The notes beneath the pieces are model-generated. The model was not told the origin of the DNA, made no database searches, and saw only the letters and a list, made by a program, of their open reading frames with translations. A DNA stretch of 64,000 nucleotides from Apricaphanius iberus (taxonomy: Eukaryota; Chordata; Actinopteri; Cyprinodontiformes; Aphaniidae), in NCBI GenBank assembly GCA_028564705.1, contig JAPXFQ010001704.1, forward strand, positions 682,001-746,000, read 5' to 3'. This document shows positions 50,400 to 60,867 of this stretch, piece after piece. A program made the translations under genes and the position numbers. How positions within the stretch are numbered: position 1 is the first letter of the stretch; every line of letters begins with the position of its first letter.

Positions 50400-50556
50400 A
50401 TTATTACAGATTTTATACCATTATATTTTACCTTAGTTCTTCTTTTAAATTTTTACATTGTATTTTCCCTGCATGCCCCTGTGTTCCTGTAAGCTGCTAG
50501 AACTGTGAATTTCTCTTGGAGATGAATGAAGTATCTATCTATCTATCTATCTATCT
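50400..50556 (+). mobile_element. LINE 3' end with (TATC)n tail
   Basis: CTAGAACTGTGAATTTCTCT, TGGAGATGAATGAAGTATC, then six TATC units. Fish retroposon 3' ends of the form GAATTTCCC...GATxAATAAAGTATCTATC are familiar, so the tetranucleotide run (50532-50556) is best read as the tail of a short, 5'-truncated LINE copy. Confidence 0.7.
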
Positions 50557-52827
50557 TAAAGGGAATTATCTGAAAGATTATACAATTATTGAAAGATTTG
50601 CCCAGATGAAAGATATGCAGTTTTTTGTTCAAGAATAGAACACCACTGAATAACACTTTATTTGTAATTTCATGTTTAAAAAAAAGTTTTATTCTTGAAT
50701 AAATTTATATAAAATAGTATTTGTAGTGTGCAGGTTTGTGTTATTTTATCTGGCTCATTTAATATCTATCAAAGTCAGATTGTATGCATCACAGGAGAAC
50801 TATTTGCTGCCTCAATGGCTGTTGAGTCGTTGTCCCCCACCTACTTATCATACCAGAGATGCAACTGCTAATGTCAGACAGAACCAACGTTTTAAGTGCT
50901 GGGCCTTGGATGATTTCAAAAATATTATCAAAATAACTCAAGATGGTATCCTCTGATACATTATTCTCCTCAGTTTAATCTGCCAGAGTAACCAACGTTG
51001 TACGAAGTTCCTGAAACTCTGACCCCTTGACTTAGCATGTGGTAGATACCTGTACAGGTTGGCTGCTCAGTGAGTGATAATGGTTATCTAGGGAGATCGA
51101 TGTTTAAGCACCAGCCAATAAGCGTTGAGGTCCCACCCACTGACCCTGACTGGCATATGAACTCATTCAGTTTAAGTGAAGTGTCCATATGAAATAAATA
51201 AACCACTGGGAAAAACACCATTATAAAATGAAAGTTTGTGAAACAGGCATTTTGGAATAAAAAAGATGGAATTAAATGAAAAAATGGCTAAAAAAAATCA
51301 AATCTAACCATATAAAATATAAAAAAAATATTTATACTAATGAGCTAAGAATTTTAAATGAATTCAGTTTATTTTCACAATTTCATTGTCACATTATATA
51401 GTTGTCTATTATTTATTCCTTTAGCTATTAATTTAGTAAGGTTTTATTTATTACATTGCAGTTCCACACAGATGTATATATTTTATAGGATTAAGCAATG
51501 AATGCGGTTCTTTTATTTAACTCTTGAATGTTTTTCTGCCTCTGCTAAACTAAGATAACTTGCTGCATCTTGCTAAATGGTTATTTAATGCAGGAGCTGT
51601 AGAAAGTAAGAGGTTGCCGTTGTTCTTTGGCCTTGGCTTATTCCATCTTTGTCTCCCACTGAACCATAAAGGTTAATGGAACAGTTCGCTAAGTCATGCA
51701 CTGTTATATTAACTTAATGATACTACTTACATCAGATTCTGCTGCTCTCACTATGTAAAAGCCGAAAGGCATAGCTTGATAACCATCAAAGTATGATAGC
51801 TTCTCTGAATGGCACCTTCTCAAGGAAAGCTGCCTTAATAACTTTTGATTAACTGTCAGAGACACTGAAGTTTGTCTTTGCAACATTGAACACCTGTAAA
51901 ATATAACATTGGTTTATTTGTTATTGTGTGACATTATTATTGTTTCTGTATAAAGGTTTGGCCGTTTTAAACTTCCTAATAATAGAAATAAAATGAGCTA
52001 AAATACAATATCATTAGATTAATGTTCAATGCAATTACATGGAAAAATAATATCTTTTTTTTTTTTTTGGCAACTGTTGTCAGTGTTGTGGAATGTTTGC
52101 CTTTAGGGTAAAATGAAGGTACCGATTTAACACCCAGTTGAGAAAACGAGGGGGAGTCTACTTTTTACTACACCTTTCGATGTAAACATATTTTCATAAA
52201 TTTAAGTGTAAAAGGCAATCCAGAGAGATCTGTTTAAACTGAGTCATAAATGCTATTTTTTTTAGGATAGTGTATAGATAAAGGCATCAGAAGACAACTG
52301 TAAGAGAAATCGGGAGAAAAATTACACTTGATATTGAGTGGATATTGCTGTATGATAATTTCCAATTAAACCTTAATAGTAGGCATGTTGTATATTAACT
52401 TATTTATCAATATCCTATATACCGATTTAGTCTAAATATTAATTCTCAATACAGACATAAATCGTTATCACTGTTAGACATCCACCTAAAAGTTCAAGTT
52501 TGGCTCAGAAATCAAAAAGCCATGGGATATATTTTGAGTTTTGCCAAATAAACAAAATATATCTCCAAAACTCTACATGTGATTTGTGATATTTTGGCAT
52601 TTTGAGAGAGAGAAGTGGCTAACAAGTTTAATATTAACAAAATTAATTAACATTCCTGTAATTTTCAACCTAAATGTTTTTAAAACATATACCTAAATTA
52701 AAAAATTAAAGTTGTTCTTGAACCATTTGGAGTTAAGGCATGGTTGTGGTCTGTAAATTGTGGTTGTGTCAAGAAAATAAGTATTTAAGTATTCCCCACA
52801 ACAATCAGAATCTAAGTGCTATTGTTA
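50557..52827. other. No gene recognised
   Basis: AT-rich spacer without motifs. Open frames are short. Confidence 0.5.
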
Positions 52828-52851
52828 CCAGTTATATATATATATAACTGG
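52828..52851. repeat. Perfect 24-bp TA-rich palindrome
   Basis: CCAGTTATATAT followed by its exact reverse complement ATATATAACTGG. It abuts the left end of the SINE. Confidence 0.9.
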
Positions 52852-53085
52852 AGTAGTTGGCTTACAATCGGAGGGTCGTAGGTTTGATTCTAGCTTCCTC
52901 CAGTCACATGTCGATGTGCCCCTGGGCAAGGCACTTAACCCCCAAATTCTACATTGTCCTACCAAGCCATGTCGGGTGTCGGTGTATGAATGCGAGTGTG
53001 AATGGGTGAATGTGGCTTCAATGTAAAGCGCTTTGAGTGGTCAGTAAGACTAGAAAAGCGCTATATAAGTTCAGTCCATTTACCA
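52852..53085 (+). mobile_element. tRNA-headed SINE with retroposon tail
   Basis: Head: GTAGTTGGCTTACAATCGGA and the B-box-like GTAGGTTTGATTCTAGC. Body: GATGTGCCCCTGGGCAAGGC then ACTTAACCCCC, GAATGGGTGAATGTGGCTTC. Tail: GTAAAGCGCTTTGAGTGGTC and AAGCGCTATATAAGT. This order is that of a widespread teleost SINE. The usual A box is lost; a 24-bp TA-rich palindrome sits at its left edge instead. Confidence 0.85.
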
Positions 53086-53782
53086 TATGATTTTGAACAC
53101 TAGAAAAGATTCAATTTTATGTCCACCTGTGTATCTTTTAAAAACACAAACTTCAAAAATAACTTCAGAATGGAGTGGTGGACTAAAACACATTCTAAAG
53201 CCTTAAGTGTTCCTTTACTCATAATTTTTTTACAGTAATATTAAAAAAAAAAAAGAGTATTTTACACTTTTTTCTAACCGTCCATGATGGCGAAATGTGT
53301 AAGAAAATATGTCCAAGTTTCAAGTCCTAGATTAACATTTCAAGTCCTCTGATAAAACCTCTGTCTTATGTGAGATATCTGAGTAGAAAGGATTCTATTG
53401 GCAATTCGTTGTCTCATCATCATTCTGTGCTGCAACTGGTTCGAAAAACAAACACAAGAAGAAGGACAAAGTGATGTCAATGAAAGTTAGCACTTCCGGT
53501 CATGCGCAGAGGCTAATCTGAACATGCTAACGGAAGCTACCGTGAAAACATTGTGATAAATACTTGCTAGGAAGGAATTTACAAATATTTTCAGTAGCGA
53601 ATTACGTTGGATTGAGGATGAAAAATCTGTTGTGGGCTAACTCTTCAAATGGAAGACATTACCTGGACCATTGTGGATATGAAAATATAATTTCTTTGCT
53701 CAAGATGGCTTTCATATGGCCTAGCATCATGTCAAAGGTTGAGAGAAAGCGCAAATGTGCAAAATGATTAGAAGCATCATAG
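53086..53782. other. No gene recognised
   Basis: A CpG-bearing patch at 53490-53550 (CACTTCCGGTCATGCGCAGA) precedes a 67-codon plus frame (53564-53767) ending SKVERKRKCAK. The patch looks like transposon sequence. I do not call the frame a gene. Confidence 0.4.
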
Positions 53783-54838
53783 TACGGAGCCCGGCAGGGG
53801 TCAGGTGCAGAAATAATCTTTGAGGGGTAAGAATCCGTAGCCTCGGTTTACTAAACCGTGTGCACGGATTACGAATCCATACCCTCGGTTTACTAAAATG
53901 TGCGCACAGTGTCAGGGATCCTGTCCAATTGATCATGGGCCCTGGCTATTTGATACTTGAGTTGCGCCTTTGGCATGGTGGTTAACACCCATGCTTGGCA
54001 TCTGGCAAACGATTAATAGAATCCTTTATGGATCCCAGAGGGAACTTTTGTATTTTGTTTTTGGTCCCTGCATGAAAGAAGGCTATAAATGTGTCTTATT
54101 TATAAATAACAGTTTTGTATCTACCTATGTACATGTGTTGCATGGCGGAAAAACGGCCTAGAAATGGGCCATAAATCATAAAGTGTATGCTCACCTTGCC
54201 CACTGGAATACAGGCACAGTCCTGCACTATCTGCATAGATGCATGGAGCAGGTGGCGCAGCATAAACACCTTGCATTAAAGAGATATGAGTTACTTGATG
54301 ATACAGTGCCCACTTTTAATGCAAGTCTTTATTGGACGTAACATGAATCGCAGCAAAGAATGCTGGAACATTCGCATATGATAAAACATTTTAAAATAGT
54401 AGAATATCGGTTTGTATTCTGATTATATGAAAATAGCAATAGGAGCATAAGTGGATGTTAGACCTGCACTGTTAAAAAATTCCACATCTGGTTTTTATGT
54501 GGTGGGGACAAAACTATAATTCATAAATAATGCGGGTGAAATGTCCCCGTTTTAACAAAGGTAATGTTCATTGCCTACTTTCCTGCAGGTATCCCAGATA
54601 ATTTTGTGATAAAACACACACTGATAACTTGACTGGTATTTGAACCAGAAAGTACTAGGTGCCAGTCCTGAATGTTAACCACAACAACCAGGCAGTATTA
54701 TCGAGCTGACAGGACCCCCCCCCGACGGTCACACGGTTTAGTAAACCGAAGGTACGGATTCGTAATCCGTGCGCACGGTTTCTTACCCCTCAAAAATAAT
54801 TTCTGCACCTGACCCCTGCTGGGCTCTGTATCATCCGT
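53783..54838. mobile_element. Foldback element with long inverted arms containing quasi-palindromic units
   Basis: The left arm from about 53785 (GAGCCCGGCAGGGGTCAGGT, GCAGAAATAATCTTTGAGGG) is the inverse of the right arm ending about 54834 (reversed: GAGCCCAGCAGGGGTCAGGT, GCAGAAATTATTTTTGAGGG). The match goes on through CGGATTACGAATCC and CGGTTTACTAAACCG to GGTTAACA-containing sequence, roughly 200 bp per arm with indels. In the left arm CGGTTTACTAAA starts at 53844 and again at 53886, a 42-bp tandem unit. No transposase is in the roughly 650-bp core. Flanks contain ATCATAGTA and ATCATCCGTA, possibly a degraded duplication. The superfamily is not determined. Confidence 0.75.
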
Positions 54839-55117
54839 ACTTAAGATAGCTTGGCTTTTGTTTTGTTGTGTCGCCACTCTTTTATAGAACTGTAGCATCT
54901 GCATTAACCGTTGGGCTTTTTAATGCACAGGTGCTATTATTGTGTTGAAAGAACTTTGAACATTACTCTACCATTTATCTTTTATACTTGCCTCATTTGT
55001 ATGGCCGTTAATCTGGCCCATGTCAATACATGTTTAAAAAAGCATAATCATTTTCTGAGATTTAGTTATACACTTTTTCTTTTTCTTTTTTTTCTTGCCC
55101 TCGTAAACAAATTATTT
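54839..55117. other. No gene recognised
   Basis: The 82-codon frame at 54911-55159 runs into a low-complexity repeat and is not a gene. Confidence 0.5.
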
Positions 55118-55253
55118 AACAAAAAGACTAAAACTAAAACTGAAACTAATAAAAACTAAACTGAAACTAAGCATTTTCAAAAAACTAAGACTAAACTAAA
55201 CTACCTAGCAAATGGTAAAAACTAACTAAAATTAAATAAAAACCAAAACCTAA
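55118..55253. repeat. AAACT-rich irregular repeat
   Basis: Many AAACTAAA, GAAACTAA and AACTAAACTG units in irregular order, interrupted by GCATTTTCAAAAAACTAAG. Such tracts are found inside dispersed fish repeats. Confidence 0.75.
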
Positions 55254-58200
55254 TAATGTTTTTAAACTATTATAACCCTGATTGTGTCCAGTATAACTTA
55301 AAAAGAGAACTATTTGTGTCACTGGAAAGTCATTAGTTATATTAAGTAATTCCCAGGGATTTTAAAGGACTTTTTGTACTTGTGAAAGCCTATCTGGAGT
55401 TTTTAAAGGGTTTGTTCTAACCACATGGAGAATGCATGCTTTAAATATGTTAAAATCAAAAATCTTGGCACATGTCCTTAACTTGTTTCAGGACTGAGCT
55501 AAGTGTCCTCTTTTTTGGAAATCAAAATATGTTCACCCTACACTGTATGAAAATAAGGATAAAAAAAATCATGCTATTAAGAAAGTAAAATATGATACAG
55601 ATAATTTTCGATATTACATTTTAATGGCAAAATCAGTTGATAATGACTGTAGGCAGATAATATTGGAAATCCCAAATTAATAGCAAAAATAAAAATCCCA
55701 TCAAGGATCAAGAATAGTCAAAAAGTTATCCGACAAAAATAGTCCGTCTTCACCTGAAGGATTTTGGAGGAAAATAAACTGCCCTTTTGCCATTTTTTAG
55801 ATACAACTATGACTAGTTTTGATTAAAGCAAAATCTTCACACACAAAGTGTGATTATTTAAATTCTAATAATAAAAGTGAAAAAAGATCAAATAAGTGAC
55901 TAATGACATATCTTTTGATTAATGCCTACTTTTACCATAGAAACAAAGATATGTAAAAAAAAATCATGCCAGATCAGGTGTAGTGGTATTTGGCTCTAAT
56001 CTCTTAGTGCATTAGACTGTATTCTTGGATCAAGTCATTAAAAGTGGAAGAGAGGTCAAGGGCTCAACCTAATATATTAAAAAAAGTTTTTTCAGACTGA
56101 GCATGATTCTGAATAGAAACTTGTAATATATGCTTGCCAAGCTGTGTTCTGTGGCTTTTCAAATGAAAGCTACATTTTTTTAAGTGTCAGTCTCTTGATG
56201 TACAAGCAGAACAAAGTGACCTGTAGACAAGACTGTTTGTCTACAGTATCATGCTGACACAGTGCTTTTGTGGCAGAGACTAAATTTAAATGCAGCTCTT
56301 GAAAGCGTTTTGTCCTCATAAACCTTCTGTCTACTTTGTGAGTATGTGGATGGAAGTATGGATGGATTAATAGTTGTCAACATCCTCAGGTTATAATGAT
56401 GGACAAAAAAAATGTTCTGTCAACCTATTTAAATATGAGCAGCAATGAAAATCCCTCATTTTAAACTTAGGGCCATTTGAAATGTGTCTAAAATGGAGAC
56501 AACAGCTTGGTGATTTTTGTATATCTGTTTGAGAAAGTCAGTAGGCTATAGACATAAGTACATGATCTGTTTTTGCACATTTCATGTGTAGGACACTTTG
56601 TCTATCTGTACTTATATAAATGCATTAGTCCCGCTCTGCAGTTGAAAAAATGTAATTCAGCTGATACCTCTTTAAAACATAAATATCACTGTGTCCAAAA
56701 TATGAAGCAAACTGCTGAATAAAAAAAAAAAAATTAAGCGCTAAAGGCTGCATGTGGAGTGTGGGTGGGATATGAAGGGAAGTATCTAAAATTTACATAA
56801 ATGATTTGATTACTTTAGCCAGAGATTTAAAGAATGTAAAAGAAGTTATGGCAAATCATGCATAGATTAACGTTGTTTTTATTTATTTATTTATTTTTTG
56901 TACAGAAGTATAGACCTTTGTTATCCTTTACATTCAGGAAAAGGAAGCTCCAGAGGTCAACTTTCCTCTAAAGCTTGCATTGCTTTCAGCAATCACACCC
57001 ACATATTTATTCAGCCATTTCAGAAACTGCAGGTCATCTTGAAGGCAGTAGAAATCATATCAAATACACCCTTCCCCCTCTACTATTTTGTGATTATAAT
57101 GAGTTAGTGGATACTTAACTGTTCTGTTAAATGTAACCAAATGGCGCAAGCTGTCTTTTATGATGAATTATACAATTATTTTTCTGTCCCTCGGATACAA
57201 TGTCAAAGAAAATGCAAATACACAAACCAGTATTAACACAAGTTACAAGAGGCCTTCATTACAGATTTGAAGCCAGTAGGTGCAGAGCAAACTCATTGCT
57301 TCCCCTTTTATACTCCTTAGTTGCGGCACATTCTGCACTGAATTCCAGACAAAACAAACAAATCAGTTTGATTAACTAAGCCTATATTCAGTTGTCTGCA
57401 TTAGTAGATGCAGTTTCAATCTGGTTCTTTTATTAAACCTTGCCTAAGAGCCCAGCTTGTGTTGATATAAATGCTAATTTGTAAAAGCAGTCAGGTTCCA
57501 CGGTTCTTAACCTGGAGTTAATATTTCATACTTGGGGAAATTTGGAGTCTAGCCAAGTGCTCCCAAGGCTTCCCATTTTCACTCAGGTGGACTCATGAGA
57601 GAGAATTATTTAAACATGAAAAGAAGGAAATGTCAGCACACAAGGAGGTGTAGGGAACGTTAACAGAACCCTTTTCTCTTCCGCATGGCTCTGTTGCTGA
57701 GCTGTGGTCAGGTGTTGCATCAGCCGCGACAGGGAGGGTGTAATAATTTTACATAACATTCCCCCGGTCTCAAGGGAGGATCACTTAACTTCTGGCCTGT
57801 CAAACACACAACTCTCATGTGTTATACTTTAACATTATAACTCTGTATAACCAAAAATCACATCGGTGCCTTCATTTTTCTTATCCTAGACAGTTTTAAT
57901 TGGTGGATGGTGGCAAGTCTGCTACCCAGTTCATTACAAAATGATGAGGCTTATAAAACAAAGCAATGAAGTTTCTCCCAGCTCCATGAGAAGCGTCATA
58001 CATCTCCTCATCACACACAATAAGCGTAGGCTCCTTGTAAACACACAAAGCCTACATTCAAAATTAAAGTAACAAGCTCATTTTGCATTTGTCCCATCAC
58101 TAGATAACTCTTGGTATCAAGTGTTTCTTTTGTTGTTGTTTTTTGCGGGGCCTCGACGACACTGATTTTCATGACGAGTCATTCCTATATGCCGGATGCT

Positions 58201-58959
58201 GTTGGGTGGCATTATGACATGAATATCATATCCCGTATGTCACCTTGGGAGCTGTCCAGCATACGGAAATGAAAATTTGTCTGTGAAATTGATTCGCATC
58301 TGTTTTTCAGTTTACGGTGATACATTTGAAGATGATTCAGAGTAATCTGCATTTTAGATGCTTTCCTGTGTCAAAGGGAAATAGATCATATTCTTTTTCG
58401 ACTAAATGGAACTTCTGCTTTCCTCTGATGTAATATAGTTTTTTTTCTTCAACACAAATACACACTCTGCAACAATAAAATCCCTACGTGTGAAACTGTT
58501 TTATGTGTATGAGGTAGTAAGCTTTTATGACTTCTACTAAAGCTGCCATGACTTGGTGTGATGTATGAGAACAACACATGTACCTTTTTCAAGTTTGTAT
58601 CTTTATTTTGGCATCATTGACTTTGAAATAAAATGCAGATTTCTGTATGCTACTTTAAAGATATCCGCCACCAAAGACTTCCATTAAATCAAGCATTTGC
58701 AAGCTCTTCATGTTTAAAATTGATTCTGATGGCTTTTGTCTTCTGAATAAAAACTATTTTATATTCAGTGTAAAACAGATTAACAAAGTACTCGCAGGAT
58801 ACTACACAACAAGTTTGTACAATACAGATTAATCCTAACTCAGACACTGATTTACCTTTTTCAGCCTGATCACTTTGTTGTCCTGTGTCACTTCTACATT
58901 AATTGGGGAAAAACTGATAAGGTTTTTCAGAGGCACATCCAGTTTAATGTTAACCCATG
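55254..58959. other. Long stretch without recognised genes
   Basis: AT-rich, with a (TTTA)n run at 56877-56897. Two GC-richer islands, 57640-57790 and 58145-58270, stand out from the background but hold no open frame or motif that I can name; they could be conserved non-coding sequence. Confidence 0.45.
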
Positions 58960-59756
58960 TTAAAGGGGCTATGTCATGTAATTCACACATGTCTGAGTAA
59001 TCTTCCTGAATTCTTCCCTCTGAGCAGCTGCCCCTCCCTCTCCTAGAAATTGACTGAGTGTTCAACTAGTGATTTCACTGGTGGAAAGTTGAGTACTAAA
59101 GGTGTCTACACCAACCCTGAAGGCAGAGCGGTTTACCCCTGGTAGATTTTCAAACACAGCCTCCTCTTTCTCACAGTTCATGGCAGCTTTGGTTTTTTGC
59201 AGCTTAAAATATTTTTTTGTTGGATTTTTTACTTTCTCTGTGAAAGCGGCCATTTGGCTGCATGTATTACAGGATTTTATTCTACATTCCTAAAGAACAG
59301 CTGCTGGATCAAAGAACAAAGACGCCTGAATCAGGCGTCTTTACAGAGAAGTAAGTGGCTACATGCTAATGCTAATGTGGGTTAGCCATTTATCAAGCTG
59401 CTTATGTGATCTTAATCTTATAACAGCATTGTGTGGTTAATTAATTGATCTGTAGCATCTCAGAATTTACAGTAAACGGGTGCAAACAACACCCACGGCT
59501 TTTTTTATATAGTGGGCTGGAAAGATTTGCTTAGTGGATGCAGCTGTGTTGGTTTGGGTGTTGCAGGAGGCAGGTTTGTAGAGAAATGAGCCATTTCATT
59601 TCGTCGTCTAACATTAACTACAGGATACAAGTTAAATTTCAGGACAAATGAATACTGTATCACATCAACTGTAACTTTTTTTTATATATATGTTGTAATG
59701 GAGAAATCTATCCCAGAAGTTGAAAGCTGTGAAATAGCATGATACAGTCCCTTTAC
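58960..59756. mobile_element. TTAA-bounded MITE, copy C (797 bp)
   Basis: Left end TTAAAGGGGCTATGTCATGT; reversed right end GTAAAGGGACTGTATCATGC, where the final TTAA has become TTAC. The interior repeats the blocks of copy B (TTATCAAGCTGCTTATGTGA, TTGATCTGTAGC, CAAACAACACCCAC, GGATACAAGTTAAATTTCAG, AGAAGTTGAAAGCTGTGAAA). It is longer on the left side, where a 25-bp palindrome lies at 59318-59342. The open frames over 58835-59385 lie partly in it and are not genes. Confidence 0.86.
59318..59342. repeat. 25-bp palindrome, single-base centre
   Basis: AAAGACGCCTGA, one A, then TCAGGCGTCTTT, with all 12 pairs matching. It looks like a factor-independent terminator hairpin in form, but in vertebrate DNA that role does not apply. 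Confidence 0.92.
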
Positions 59757-60202
59757 CAAAAACCTTCACTATAAGCTGCAAGCTGCATTTACATGCAACT
59801 GATCAACAAAACTCCATGTTAGGATTTTAGTTGAAAAAAGAAAAAAGAAGCAGCCACAACTTTCAATAAGCCATATTGGTATTGTGATGCGCGCAATGCA
59901 TTCTGGGGTTTTGGACCCCAAACTGCCATAAGCGAACATACATATAGATAGCGGAAGCTGCAAAATTGATGATTTTTGAATGGTGGAATGTTGACAAACT
60001 AAAAACGTGTATTTGCTGTAGAGGGCTGCCTAGCATAAGAAAGCATAAATGCTATGTGTGCCAGAGTGTGCAGCTACAGTGCAGAAACTACTGATTTTTA
60101 TTGATGAAAGAAGAGGAAAGTGGCGTATTCCAGGCTGATTATACCAGGCTTGTTGACATTCCACAGAGTGATAATCCCAGACCCACAAACGCTGTTAGAT
60201 GG
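59757..60202. other. No gene recognised
   Basis: Spacer between MITE copy C and the retroviral-type LTR. No motif. Confidence 0.5.
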
Positions 60203-60867
60203 TGTAGAATTTAATTTTATCAAAAAATAATTCAGTGCATGTTCAAAACAGAGACAAGGAACTAATCTCCAGTTCTTACTTTTATTTTTAAACAGATTAA
60301 CAAATTGCAGTTTACAGAGAAACATGCCCATTTTTCTCTGGGCCAGACAAAGAGATCTGACAAAGAATGGTTTTCGTGTCATAACTTTTATAAACGTCCA
60401 AAACCTCCCAGGATTAATCTGCTCCAATCAGAACGTTTTTCAAAAGTGTCTTGACAATGACTGGCCCGTCCAGAATTATGCAGTCTCAAAGAGGGACGTG
60501 TCCTTCTCCTGGATCCAAAGTCAAAAGTCTAATTCTGAGTTTTTATGGTTTATTTATGATGCACCTCCCAGCAAACTCCCAGCTTATGGCCTCCAGCCTT
60601 ATCTATAAACATCCTGGTTTTATGGCCTGGTTCCACCCACTCTACAGGTACATCCTGATTTTCTACAGCCTGCCAAAAAAACATCTTTGTCTCAGAGGTT
60701 CCTCAAAGGTCAAACCCTATCCCCTTTTTATCCAAGGCCCATTAAAACCTGCATGAATATCAGCTGGGTCTTATTAACTGTATGTTAGAATAAAACATTG
60801 TCTACCTCTGAATGCCTACCAGAAATATTTTAAAACATATGTAGCCCCAAAAAAGTAAAGTACAACA
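60203..60867 (-). mobile_element. LTR of an endogenous retrovirus-like element, probable 3' LTR
   Basis: Homologous along its length with the solo LTR at 5582-6193. Read on the minus strand it starts TGTTGTA at 60867, just after a purine-rich GAAAGAGGGA that could be the polypurine tract, and ends TCTACA at 60203. A TATAAAA box lies at about 60385-60392 and an AATAAA at about 60280. With the purine tract upstream and no primer-binding site after the end, it is best read as the 3' LTR, with the body lying to the right. The open frames across 60098-60756 on both strands are shadows inside the LTR. Confidence 0.7.

Noticed and set aside
53844..53900. Possible CRISPR-like direct repeats
   Set aside because: Only two units in direct contact and no spacers; they are part of inverted arms of a transposon in vertebrate DNA.
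59318..59342. Bacterial-type transcription terminator
   Set aside because: Form fits, but the host is a vertebrate and no gene ends there.
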